The position numbers and the translations under genes were made by a program. A stretch of DNA of 64,000 bases from NCBI GenBank assembly GCA_029962745.1, contig CM057165.1, forward strand, positions 19,038,863-19,102,862, written 5' to 3'. Below are positions 22,192 through 36,400 of the stretch, in pieces. The notes below the pieces were generated by a model that saw nothing but the letters and a program-made list of their open reading frames with translations, searched no databases and had not been told where the DNA came from. The stretch's first letter is position 1. Every line of letters begins with the position of its first letter. Source of the DNA: Echinometra lucunter. Lineage: Eukaryota; Echinodermata; Echinoidea; Camarodonta; Echinometridae.

Positions 22192-25100
22192 CTGTGAGGA
22201 AACAAAAAAATGAATTGCAGGTTTCATCATGCAACAAATCTATTAGTATGAAAAGTTTCATCAAATGTAGGAGGATAGGATACTTCAAATGCAATCTTCA
22301 ATGCAGATTTACATACATGAAGAGGTTCAAACTACTCATCATACCATCACAATAACTCTCAAACCATCCAAACTTCTTTATGCTCATTATCATCTTTAAT
22401 CCTGCGCTCTCCAAAGATTGATGCTCTCTTGGCTAACCTGTTGACTACTGAATCCTGAAATTCCCATAGACTTAATGCAGGGGCCACCCAGTTCCCATAG
22501 GGAAGGGGTTGAGGATTGAAAATGAGAAGGGGTGCATGTACTAACCTAAGTGACTTAGCACACATTTCCCATTGCGTTCTCAGAGCTGTCACATTGCCTG
22601 CAGGAAGTTCGCCTGGCTCAAGGTCACTGGGCGAGGGCTCCAGTCCCCTGTATCCCATTTCTAGGCCATCTTCACTGTCATCTATTGGGGAAGCCTGTTG
22701 AAAGCCAGAATAGAGGAACAATTTGCGTGTGCTGAAAGTCTTTAAGGAGTTTTACAAGTATGTCATCAAAACTCATCCTAAGTGCCATATATCCCCTGAG
22801 AGTCTTTAAGGAGTTTTACAAGTATGTCATCAAAACTCATCCTAAGTGCCATATATTCCATTTATACGCAATCATCCATTACAGAAACCTGAGAAAAAAA
22901 AGAAGTGCAAGGACGGAGAAAGACTCAAAGTCTTAGGTAAATTGCAAAAAAAAATGGGTTTTTTTCAAATCCATTTTAAGTCCCATGTAAGCTTTTTAAA
23001 AACTGTCATCACTGCAGTCTATTGGAAAATCTGTCAAAACCAAGTGCAATAGAGGGAACCGATTAATCTAAGCTAGTCTTTGATAAATCTTTTTCAATCT
23101 TTATCCACTTTTAAACATTAAATAATCATGATACATAAATATGTCGTCAATTCCTGTCTGTGCAAGACTGGCCCACCAGAGCTCTCATTGAAAGTATGCT
23201 ATTTTCCGGCCAAGAACGAATCGATGAATATCTAGTGTGGCCATATTTCGAATTTTGCGAGAACATGTGCGAGAAACACTGATGTTAAAGAAATACATGT
23301 CCAACATGCCATAGAACATATGTAAAGTGGAGAAATACCAACACTGAGTTTGAAAGGTGTTTGTGAGGTAAGTACACCAAGAAAAGGTGCTTCACATGCC
23401 ACACCATGCCTAGGCTAAAACAACAAATGTGAAACAAACTATTTGATGTAGACACCTTGATACAAATTATGTTGAACATAATATCATGCATAAGGTAATC
23501 CAATGACTCTTTTTTATACAACTAGTAATACAACTAATGAAAAAAGGTCTGTAATAACCACTACAAAGTCCTATTGCAATTAGTACATGTAAAACCATTT
23601 CCTTTAGTTGTAATAACATTTAATGTATCTTGATACATCAATCAGCCTCATTTTTTCATATTATAATAAAAGCCTTGAAATGCAGTATTTTCAAAGAAGA
23701 TACAAAAACATCCTCCAACAATAAGAATAAATCACAGATTTCGCTGTTTGACTTAAATATCTTCAAGCGTTTTTCAATCATAATATGCATAATCTTTTAC
23801 ATAAAAAGATGTCAAAGTGTTTTAAATTGTCAGTGCTGTTCAAAATTGAAGACATAACAAGTTCATTCAATCTCCTGTCACTGTCTGCAATCAAATTAAG
23901 ACAAGAGGGAGGATGAATTATATATGTGAGTAAGAATAAGAAGAACAGAGGGCAGCATGCCACACGTTACCCAATCCGCATCCAACATGCTCAGCACACC
24001 AGACAGAGTTTTGCTTACGGCCAGGAACTCTTGACGACACTCATCAAGCATGGGCATGATCTGGGCAAATGTTGGCCTCTCCTGGAACAAAAATACAGAG
24101 TATGCAATAAAAATATTGGTGTATAGCAAAGAAGTTTAAATCTTAACTGGTAGGTCGTGGGTTCAAGTTCCAATGTGGAACAATGTCCTGCAATGATGCC
24201 TTTTATCTACACTGTGCTACAGGTAAAATGCTAACATGATATTTTAGGTTCATCCATATATTCCGTATATGGATTTGGTCTGCTTTTCTTAGTATTCCAC
24301 CGTTTGAGTGTTTTATTGGTGTTAAAAGAAAGGGGCAAATGAGATGAACATACGTCACCCCGTACCTAACATAATTGGGGGCTTGTCCGAGAGTCAAACC
24401 TGGAACTTCTCTACAGTGCTCTACATGGGTGCATACTGAGTACCAAGTAGGATAAATACAATTTTATATGAGGATATAATACAGGATTGTACAGCATTAG
24501 GACAAATACTAAGTATCAAAGATACGGGGTCAAACATAAGAACAGGTCTTCAAAAGAAAGACATTCTTACCTCTGGGTTCGGGCTCCACATCATTTGAAG
24601 AATAGTGACAAGTGATTTAGGGATGGTGATAGCAATGGGTGGTCTGGTGCTGCGATAGGCCATCTCTGCTGCAGCAGCAGCCGGCTTGAGGTGAGCGAAG
24701 GGAAGCTCTCCCGAGAGCAGCTCCCAGATACACAGGGCATAGCTGAAGACATCGGCCTTGATGCTGTACTTGGTGTTCTGGGAGAAGACCTCTGGGGCCA
24801 TCCAGCGAAGGTTCTAAATTGGAAAATATAGATTTTAAAAAATACTGAACCTCTTAGGATTAGTTACATCACAAAGAAACTGAACGGTGAAAGCACAAGA
24901 CCATATTCAAATACCTTATCACATCTGAGGGCTTTTCCACTTTCTTCAGAAAATGAAATGTTAATATCAAAAGCTTTCTCAACCCCTAAACATGGTTGAA
25001 TTTGAACTTGAGAAAATCAAATTTCCACAGTGAATTTGCAGCACTATTTGTTTTAAAAGTTTAACCTAATATTTCTTACCTTGAAAAGGTGAGCAAAAAC

Positions 25101-27407
25101 TTGTTGTTTGCTTTGATATACTACTATTTTCTTTTTCTGCTCATGTAATCTGAGCAATCGAATTACACTTTTAATAAATCATGAGCCATTTAAAAAAAGT
25201 GTTTAACTTCTCTGGTACAATAGATAAATTGCAAATAAAAAAAAGGAAAAGAATAACAAATGTTTAAATCTTACTCCTGGCTGTTTGGTCATGTTGTCTT
25301 CATGCATGGACTTAACAAATCTTGATTCACCAAAATCTGCTACTGCTGCATGTCCAAACTCATCAAGGAGAATGTTGTGACTGGAAGGTCAGAAAATAAA
25401 ATGATGCAATATTCAAACTTATTGCCAAATCTGAAATATGGCCCAGACGTGAGCATGGTGATGTAATGGCTCAGTTGGTAGAGCAGTGGTCTCATTATCT
25501 GGTGACCTGGGTTTGAAACCAATGTGACGTGCTAGTGCCCTTTGGCCAGGCATTAATCCCATGACCAGGTCACTCGGAGAGCACTCAAAACCATCGGTCC
25601 TCTGGTTGCTTACTTACAAGCATTCATGCTTTCTTAGCAGTCAGGTACAACGAATCAAACAAACAAAAAGCAAAAGATCTTCCTGCAAATGTCACTGATT
25701 CATTGTAGTCTGGAACATTGCATAATATCAAAGGAAAAATCATTTCTGTCATCACAAAATTGCAACTCCCAATGACACATGGAAATGGCTGCTATAGCTA
25801 ATCACCCACCTGTTAAGATCCCTATGTATAATGGGCTGGGGTAGATTGTGAAGATAATCCATGCCATGTGCTACATCCACAGCAATTGTCATCTTTGACT
25901 GCAGATCAATGGTCCTTTTCAAAAGAGAAATAATAATAATTCTTTTGAACCAACAAACATCACATCCCTGTTTTGACATGCTGTCAACTGAAGCAATCTG
26001 AAATGAACGAGATATGAACATGGCACTCACCAACAGCTAAAAATTAGTAAGACACACCAAAATTCTCAGTCTTATCAGATTTAGGTCTCTTTTCATCAAT
26101 AATTGAAACCTTTTACTTAGCTTGCTTCTTATAATCTCTTTCACAGTAGGTATGAGAAAAGTTAAATGGCCAATAGTGGGCACCCGAAAACCCTTTTTTT
26201 CACCCACTTGAATTATCAAAAGGCTTGGGGCATAAATCAAGTATAGTGTTTTAGCCTTCAATTAAGGCATTTCATTTATAATTTTCTCTGTCCGTGTCAA
26301 GAAAAGGCAATGCATGCCTATGAATGCTCTGTGGTTATTGATAGGGAGCAAAGTTGTGACATATTTCATCCTCTTCTACTATGCCAGCTATTTTGATCAC
26401 TGTCATCTTCATCATCATCTTCATCATCTTCATCATCAACATCATCACCATTATCATCATCTTCATCATCATCATCATCATCTTCATCATCTTCATCATC
26501 ACCACCATTGGTGCATTATACGGCCTTTGATTATCAATAGAAGTGCAGTTGTGATTACATATTTCATCCTCTTCTACTGAGCCAGCTATTTTGATCATTG
26601 TCATCATCTTCATCTTCATCATCATCTTCATCATCTTCATTATCATCTTTATCATCTTCATCATCTTCATCACCATCATCTTCATCATCTTCACCATCAT
26701 CATCTTCATCATCATCACCACCATTGGTGCATTATGTGGCCTTGGGATATTAATTGCTGTGAAGTTGTGATGACATATTTCATCCTCTTCTACTGAACCA
26801 GCTAAATTGATCATTATCATCATCCAGGGAAAAAATTAATTATTTTTTTTCCGGGGCTACTCTTTGAGCCCACCCACCCAGATTTTCTACATTGTGTTAC
26901 AGTTTACATTGGACCCTATGAGAATTTCAGGGGCTCGTTTTTAGTTTTCCAGGGCTCTTTTGGCGTTTCGGGGGCGAATTCGCCCCGAGCACCCATGTAT
27001 TTTTTCCCTGTCATCATCTTCATCATGAATATCATCAACATCATCATCATCTTCATCATCATCATCATCATCTTCATCATCTTCATCATCACCACCATTG
27101 GTGCATTATACGGCCTTTGATTATCAATAGAAGTGCAGTTGTGATTACATATTTCATCCTCTTCTACTGAGCCAGCTATTTTGATCATTATCATCATCTT
27201 CATCACCATCACCTCCATCATCATCATCATCATAATCTTCATCATCATCATCTTCATCATCATCACCATCATCATCTTCATCATCACCACCACTGGTGCA
27301 TGATATGGCCTTTGATTATTAATAGAAGTGCAGTTGTGATTACGTATTTCATTCTCTTCTACTGAGCCAGCTATTTTGATCATTATCATCATCTTCATCA
27401 CCATCAC

Positions 27408-27439
<32 letters not shown>

Positions 27440-30400
27440 TATTCATTATCATCACCATCATCATATCTTCATCATCAGCATCTCCATAATCACCAACATC
27501 ATCATCTTCATCATCAGCATCTCCATCATCATCACCACCATTGGTGCATTATGTGGCCTTGGGATATTAATTGCTGTGAAGTTGTGATGACATATTTCAT
27601 CCTCTTCTACTGAACCAGCTAAATTGATCATTATCATCATCCAGGGAAAAAATTAATTATTTTTTTTCCGGGGCTACTCTTTGAGCCCACCCACCCAGAT
27701 TTTCTACATTGTGTTACAGTTTACATTGGACCCTATGAGAATTTCAGGGGCTCGTTTTTAGTTTTCCAGGGCTCTTTTGGCGTTTCGGGGGCGAATTCGC
27801 CCCGAGCACCCATGTATTTTTTCCCTGTCATCATCTTCATCATGAATATCATCATCATCATCATCATCTTCATCATCATCATCATCATCTTCATCATCTT
27901 CATCATCACCACCATTGGTGCATTATACGGCCTTTGATTATCAATAGAAGTGCAGTTGTGATTACATATTTCATCCTCTTCTACTGAGCCAGCTATTTTG
28001 ATCATTATCATCATCTTCATCACCATCACCTCCATCATCATCATCATCATAATCTTCATCATCATCATCTTCATCATCATCACCATCATCATCTTCATCA
28101 TCACCACCACTGGTGCATGATATGGCCTTTGATTATTAATAGAAGTGCAGTTGTGATTACGTATTTCATTCTCTTCTACTGAGCCAGCTATTTTGATCAT
28201 TATCATCATCTTCATCACCATCACCTCCATCATCATCATCATCATCATCATATTCATTATCATCACCATCATCATATCTTCATCATCAGCATCTCCATAA
28301 TCACCAACATCATCATCTTCATCATCAGCATCTCCATCATCATCATCACCAACATCTGCGTCATCTTCACCACCCTCATCATCATCATTTCTAATACTTA
28401 CCTCTTTTGAACATGAAGCAAGGAAAAGAGAGACCCTCCTGCCACATACTGCGTTACAATGGCAAAATGCTGTTGATGACAAACAAATACATAAGAATGT
28501 ATCTGACATTTCATTCCAAAGGCATTTATGGTGTGTTTGTTTTTGTTGCTGTTTTCAAATTAAGAGGACTCCACTGTATTACTAAGGATATATATCATCT
28601 GAATGCAATTTATGTTATTTTTCTGCATCTGTGCAGCGATAAATTATTAAGTGGTCCATTTTGTTTTTTTAATCTTCTCCACAAAAATGTAGAGGAAAAG
28701 TCAAATAGTATGAAAAATTAATTCAAGAAAATGAAACACACATTTACATCAATGAAATTCATCAGGAATACTGTCAAAGGTTTGTTCCCTCAAAAATTCA
28801 TCAAATCCTTCATAACAATGTTTTTTTTTTAATTCTGTATGAATTTCATAGGGCAATACTATTCACAAACACAAATTCATGATTAAAGATTAGATTCTGG
28901 GTCCTTTCATTGAGCTACAAAAGTTTCACTGTTAGTGTTTACAGGGTTCACACATGCTTTATGCCCACTAAAATTCCAGGACTTTCCAGGATCTTTCAAG
29001 TAAGAAATCAAGGACTTTCCAGGACTTTCCACATGGGCTGATGTGGCACACGACAACTCTTATTCATTTATATATCTGACATATAGAAAACAAATGAAAT
29101 GCCATAAATGTCAAATTCCAGAACTTTCCAGGACTTTCTTATCAAAGTATCAATTTTCAAGGACTTTCAAGGCCTGGAAAAACAAAAAGTCAAATTCAAA
29201 GATTTTCCAGGTTTTCCAGGAGTTGTGTAAACCCTGTGTTGAAAAAGGTACAACGACTTCTAAGAACAGGACACAAGAAGGGAATACTTACGCTAGGGTC
29301 CTCTATACAAGCTCCAACAAAACGAATTACAAAGGGGCTGTCAAGTCTGCAGAGTATGGACACCTCTCGACAAAACATATCTACGTCTGACTTGGCGCTG
29401 AAAGCACTGGAACGGTATCTAATGGTAAAATACAATAAAACTGCTTTATTGACAACCTGTAAGATGTCCTATATGAAAAGACCCTTTTTATTTTTTACAA
29501 TGGCATTGCCTTTTTTTTCCTCTGAACTGCATTTCTTACTTACGTTATTAAAGTCTTTTAAAGAAAAAAAAATTACAAAGATTAATTCTTACCTGTTAAC
29601 TACTGATTTCTCAATACAGGGACCATCCACCTCCCAAATGCAATGGGTTAAAGACCATATAAAAAATAAATTTATCCCCCTTATAAATCGCTTTAATACA
29701 AATCAGTAAAACTACAAAAAGTTAGCCTCATAGCTAAAGGAAGATTACCTAAATTTGTCAAATCAATTAATTACTTTCTCAAAATCATTCATTATTTCCT
29801 CAAATACAAAACTCAATACTATTAAAGTTTCGTTAGAGTAAATCCTTTCTACTCTTGCTACATCCAAATAAATAAAATGAATATATTGAGGGATTGTGTA
29901 ATGATGAAATTCACCTTAATTAGACCAGATTAATTCTTCTTGGACATATGAACAAAGGTTGATCATCTTACCTCTTTATTGCCACAATCTTTCCTCTGCA
30001 GTAGCCTTTATACACATTCCCAAAGGAGCCTGAAGGTAAATTTCATAAAATCGGGTAAAAACATATCATTTTCAAATTTGAGAGTAAATTGCATTCTTAG
30101 TACTTAGCTGCACTTCAAGTGTTCTAAATCAAAACATTCTGAAATGATTAATAAATGGCAGTACAACAAATCTCATCAAAGTATTTCTAAGGTATTTTTT
30201 AGACAATGGCAGTCCTGGGGAGTGTTTCATGAAGTGTCTTGTCAGTGCTTTTAACTGACAAATTTGCTCTCAGCCAATCAGATGCAAGGGTTTCAGTAGC
30301 TTTTGTAAAAATCACTGACAAGACACTTCATGCAGTGCTCCCCTGTATCTTACCAAGTAATGCAGAGTTCTCAAATACGTAATAATATTTGCTCTAAAAA

Positions 30401-33400
30401 AAGCTTTATTAAGGCTAGTATTTTCATGCAATGATCAGGGGCCTGTTGCATAAAACTTACTAAAATAGTAACTTTGCAACCAATCAAAATCCAGTATTTC
30501 ATGAAGAGTTACTATAATAGCAAAGTTACTATTATAGTAAGTTTTATGCAACGGGCCCCAGATAAAGTAAAATCTCACAGTGGTCAATAATATACGAGAC
30601 AAATTACCTTGGACTTGTTCTTACGGTTTCAAGATCTACCTTCTTTTTCTTATTTCGTGAGAAATTTGACATGGGGTTGTTGTTTCCTACTAGGATCATT
30701 TGTGCACATTTCTTTGACCATCTGTCTTTATCAGAGAGCTTTAAGTGGTTAACACTACACTTGTTTAGGAGAACAGCACTAAAAACAGATATACTAATTT
30801 TCAACTTGCATTCATCAGAGTATAATGCAAGAATGAACAGAAAGCCAAAATAAAAAAAAAAGAATAAAAACATAAACGGAAAATATAGGAACAAAGCACA
30901 AAAAGATAATGGTTATTTGTATAACTGAGTTGACACTGAATCAAAACATCATAACATCACAATAAGAAATAAAACTCTGTTTAATGTTAATATTGTACAA
31001 AATATCAAAAATATATCTCGGCTTGACCTACCACTCCCAATGGTTTCCAGGAACTCTATCTCATTGATGTCCAGGTGAAAGTTCTTGGGTAGAGATGTTC
31101 GGAGTTGTAATACATTGATTTTCTCTGCATAAAACCAAGAAAAATTAAAGTGAAGTGAAGTGAAGTAGGTGAAATGCCTAAGATTTTATGAGCAACCTTG
31201 AAAATTCAAAGCCTTCATAAACACCTTATACAATGCCTTTACTACTGTGCATACTGCATATACTGTGCATAACATCCCTCAGGAATTAACATGTAGCAGA
31301 ATTAAGAAACCTTATGTAACATGCACATCAATTCAATTTATTCAACTTCTCTTGAACAATACATGGACACAATTGGAAATTAAAAAGACAACAGACCAAA
31401 AAGAAAAATGACAACACAAGGAGATTAAAAAAACATAAATGATAAAAGAGTCATCTGTGATGATATGGATGTGAGGGAGTAACAAAGGCTATTGACCTGT
31501 CAAGGCTACTCCCCGTATTAGCCAAAAAGGGGAACAAACTGTACAGCATGTGAAATAAAAGTAACTGTAATGCAAATTACCTTTTGTAATACAGCGAAGC
31601 TTCCCCAAGGGGGATGGGACAGACACATATGAACCATCTATAAATCAAAGGCAGCAAATAAATGTAAAACAAGCTTTCACAGAAATACATCAATAATGGC
31701 AACTATAGATATCTCCAATGAGCAAACACAAATTAATAGCAATCGGCAGATTGAAATGGATTTTGCAGACAAAAAGCAATATTGACATGAAGGAAAAATC
31801 GATACTAACTTAAAAGATTGTTTTCCAGAATGAAGATAAACAATTTCCATCTAAACATACTTTAGTGGGACAAGTATTCTACATGAAACTTTGAAATTTT
31901 CTTCACACATTGATCAAGAGAAGAAAAAGTTTCATGTGAAATAAATGTTTTTTGGAATAGCTTCATACTCACTTAGAAACCATTTGGAATGGATATGATT
32001 CTCAGTAATCGTATGCTAAATCTTCAACAGATTAGTGGACCAACATAAAGTTCTTTGTTTTTGCACTTACCAGGTTGTGAGTAGTCTCCACACGCAGACT
32101 CGTCTTGGGGTCTTTTGTGATGCTTCAGTAACGTAACTATGGCATCATGGCCTGGAATCCCAAATGGAGAAACCAAGGGAAGACTCGTAGCATGACATAT
32201 GAAGTATCAAAATAACTGAACACTGAAATGCATCACAACATCACTCAATTAATTACCACTTTTCATCTTATCATTGATACAAGTGAGTACATTCATTTCC
32301 TAAACTTCCTTCAAATTACATTCCAAGTATCTTTTATTTTATCCTTTACTACTTTTGATGAGCTCATAGAGAAGGTTAGGAACCGAGGGTTGTGGAACAG
32401 CATGATCGCCAAAGTCTTAGACAGAGAGAGACTACTTTTGATATTGGAAGATACAAGTAGAGATAAGATCATCTATAAACAGGATTTGTCCAACTAAATT
32501 CTAAATGGGCAAACATGCAACACGACTGCACACCATTTGTTTCCAAATGAAACAGAATTGACCAAATTTTGTGTATGAATAGCTGAGTAGATGCAAGTAG
32601 CCAGTTTCATTGAAATGTTATTGTGGCACATATTCCCTTTGAAAAATCAATCTCTATCTAATCCACACTGAATTTCCTATGAAGCTGATTCTTAGAACTG
32701 AATAATTACTTATACAAAGAACATTTATGAATTGCAAAGCTTAGAAAATATATAAACTGAATTCCTTTTTCAAGATCAAATGCGCAATAAATACTTGCAA
32801 TAATAATATGATCATGCAAAATTCATTTATAGAAGATTTTTTTTTTTTTTCAAAATGATATAATATAGTTACAACAGAAATGAGAAAGAAAAATTGTTCT
32901 AAAAACCAGATACCTCTTTGGTAGGCCCAGACTAAGCAGGTCTGTTCTTGGTCCTTTTCAGAGTCCTTGTTCTGTTCCGAAGCGACTAGATTCATGTCTG
33001 CCCCTTGGTCTAATAGGAACTGGACTAGCTGGTAGTGCCCGTGGTAACAGGCACTGTGAAGAGCTTCATGGAAAGAAATTAACAAGAATCACTATCACTT
33101 GACTGATGAATTTATCAGCTAATCGGGTAAATTAGGTGATTCCTTTACATTACATCAGCTGAACTAAAAGCAAGAGTAATGATATCCAAAGCTCTTTTGA
33201 AGCACATAGAGAAGTTATATTATAATGTGATAAGCGCTATACAGGAATGGGCAATAATTATTATCACTGTTGTTATTATTATAATTATCATTATTATAAC
33301 TACTATTATAACCCTTCTATGAATATTCTAAAATGTGATATGCGCTATACGGAAACGGACAATTATTATTAGCATTATTATTACTATTGCAATTATTATT

Positions 33401-33406
33401 ATTATA

Positions 33407-33438
<32 letters not shown>

Positions 33439-36400
33439 CATTAATAATAATAATGATAATAATAATAATAACGATAATAATAATAGTAATAATAATAATA
33501 GTATTAATAGTAATAATAATAGTAATAATAGTAATAATAATAATAGTAATAATGATTATTATTATCGTTATTATTATTATTATCATTATTATTATTACTA
33601 TTATTATTATTATCATTATTCCTATTACTAATACTACTACTACTACATCGGCTCAAAATCAACTAATAGCCAACAAAATCTTTGCCACTAGAAGCCGTGT
33701 GTCCTTTCTGTTCAGTCTGTTATCAGTCTCATGATGATCTCACTGGTGTGATCAAAATATTTGTAAAACATCAAACACTATGTATTAAGTTTGTCACCCA
33801 GTCAGCCAGTCTACTTGTCAGTTAGTCAGAGAAACTGTACGAGTCAATCCTGATACCATTTACACAAAACAGACAGCGTTGATAAGAATTATGTCGAACC
33901 AGATACTTCACCACAAACAGACCACAACTTCGTAGGTGGTCTAGACCTGCCGAAACTTTCTTGCACACAAAAATGAATAAAAGTTCTCCATGCTCATAAT
34001 ACCCATAAGGTTCTTGTCATGGAATGGCCTACTATCAAAGGCTGGACTATATGACCTCTTTTACACCAAGCGACCGCAGCCCGGCCCCAGCCCGGCCCTG
34101 CAATTTTGTGCCTTTACACCGCGACCGCGACAGCAGCCTGTATCTAGATCCTTTCAACGTTTCGTCGTAGGAACGCTTTACAAGTAAACAAAGCCTGTTT
34201 TTACCCCTGCGTGCCCGGTTTGTAATTCTACAATATTGGCTTTATGATGTCATTGAAAACGGAAGATGGCCCGCATTTGGCCACGCTCCGCGTTTACACA
34301 AAAACTGGTTGCGGCCGAGACTACCTCCAGAGCTGGTCCGAAATTGGCCCCACATTTGGCCCCACATTTGATTTTTTAGCTTTTACACCAAGCGTAGGCC
34401 GCGGCCCAAGGCTTGGTGTAAAAGAGGTCTAAGTTATCATACATGAATTCTTAGTTATATATGATTTCCAAAGGTATTAGTGTGGTACCTGTGTGGCCGT
34501 CTCGGCCCTGTGTGTTGATATTAACACCTTCTTGGCTCAGCAGATACTTCACAAGCTCCAAATTATTGCCGTGAGTGCATGCACTGTCAAAAAAAAAAAG
34601 GAATAAATATTAAAGGCATTGGCTAACTTTGTGAGTAGCTGATTTAAAAAATTCTCAAACTAAGATGAAACATATGTATGAGTACTTGTATTTGTACTTG
34701 AATGAAAAAGTGTAAGTTAAACGCAAACGGCGATTTTATTATCCTTCGTCTCACGAGACAATCACTAAGAGGACCATTTTGCTTGAATTTGAAAATGCCG
34801 TTATGTCCCTCCCGCCGCGTGATACGCCAATACACACAGTACGGTAAGGTGAGTCATACGCGCATGCGCACTCCTTATGTCCATTCTGTGCAACCGACCA
34901 TCGTATGTTTTTCAAACATTGGTTCATATTTTTGATATTTAAAAATACTTCCTATGGATATTATACTTTGAAACTTTCAGACTGGTATTTTGACACTATA
35001 ACCCTTATGTTTATCCCATTTTCAAGTAACAAAACAAGATTTTTTAAAATCATAACAATGTTAGCCAATGCCTTTAAAGCAAACTTTCAGTTCATTTCAT
35101 TTATTTCTCTCTCTTAAATAAATCAAAATATATACAATGCATGTTTCGCAAATGATTGCGGATAAGAAGTGCGGGGATCATAAAAAGCCATGTAGGCTTG
35201 TCAGAAATGATTCCCAAACTGAAACCAACTGAAAAGACATTGATTAATGATAAAAAGCTTTTTAAAATTACCTAACATTCAAAAAAATGATAAAATCATA
35301 AATATTAAATATTTGAAATAGGTGCAGAAACACATGTTTATCTCCCTAGTAAAGGGTTTGCACCACATTTACATACTGAAATACATCAAAATAATATCTG
35401 CATTTTTTCAAATGAGATGAAAAACAAAAATAATGACATACCTGTGTAAAGGGGTCTCACTGAATATATTCTCTACACCTAGACTGGTAGGTCCTGTCTT
35501 GGTGATTAATGACTTGACAATATCCAGTCTCCCTGTGTAACAGGCTCTGTGTAGAAAGGAACAGAACTGATTACCATTCATATGTCATTAAACTGAGAGT
35601 TCCATTTTCATGTACAACAAAAATGCTGGGTATTGTTTTGTTTGTAGCTCCTTGCTCACATTTGTTTTCATTGATCAATAACGTGTACAAGTACATAGAG
35701 AAAATGTCAGTGCCTGAAATAAGTCATTAGCTTTTACATGGCATGACAGGCTAATATCAGATATCCATTATCTACTAACAAAAGACTGCAAATCAGTGAT
35801 GAACACAAATATGAACTGCAAAAGAACACTGCATAACTACTCAACAGGCTCACGTAAGTGTAAGGGCATGTTCCCATATTAAATTCCTATTCTGTGGTCC
35901 TTAGGGTAGGATGTAGAAGATAACCCATGGAGGTCATTTGCATAGATTCATGGCAAGATATTTTCCATTTTAAACAAAATACTGTAAGTTTCAAATACAA
36001 TGACAAATGGCACTTACAAGTGCAAGGGGGTGTCCCCGTATATATTAACTTCATGTGCTTTGGTCCCTAGGTTAGGCTGTAAAAGGTAATCCACTGTGCT
36101 CAGGTGACCAGCCCGACAGCTGAAGTGAAGCGGCATATGCTGTTCATTGTCCTGCGCATTCACTGACAAAAAAAATAGGAAAACCTTGTTGTAAACAAGA
36201 TGTTCTGACATAAAGTACTGACACAATTTTCATTTGTTCAATATAAAGCATGGGACAAACTGTCCATATATTTTTGATGAGAGTAGCAGTTTTTTTGGTT
36301 TTAACCAGCAATAATAGGCAGACTTGGGCCCCGTTTCATAAAACTTGTTATCAATAACAAGTTGAAATAACTGTTATAAGCTACTGAAATCCTTTTATCT

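Larger units (their letters stand above)
26724..28340. repeat. ~815-bp tandem duplication within the minisatellite
   Basis: 26724-27540 and 27541-28340 match unit for unit, including a 186-bp hAT-like element. The offset is 817 bp at the left and 811 bp at the right, because of small triplet-number changes. Confidence 0.9.
26310..28390. repeat. composite minisatellite of ~90-bp cores and ATC triplets
   Basis: Eight copies of a core (TTGGTGCATTATACGGCCTT ... TTCATCCTCTTCTACTGAGC) begin near 26310, 26508, 26724, 27098, 27292, 27541, 27915 and 28109. They are separated by CATCATCTTCATC arrays. The long open frames across it, up to 258 codons, are repeat translations. It fills TNNI3K intron 17. 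Confidence 0.9.

Noticed and set aside
22359..22721. Continuation of TNNI3K exon 22 as an open frame to [16 protein letters not shown]
   Set aside because: The frame runs straight through an interspersed repeat (22425-22512), and the exon has a donor at 22545; most likely intron read-through.
27733..28509. 258-codon open frame rich in Met on the minus strand
   Set aside because: Composed of ATC triplets, minisatellite cores and a hAT copy; the only real coding part is the 68-nt TNNI3K exon 17 at 28402-28469.
32228..32497. 89-codon open frame on the + strand
   Set aside because: Antisense to a TNNI3K intron, no recognisable domain, no splice or start context.
34702..34935. Peptide similar to one readable on the other strand at 10297-10680, suggesting a conserved protein
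   Set aside because: Both lie inside copies of the same TTAA-flanked MITE (family A); similarity is at the DNA level throughout, including non-coding parts.
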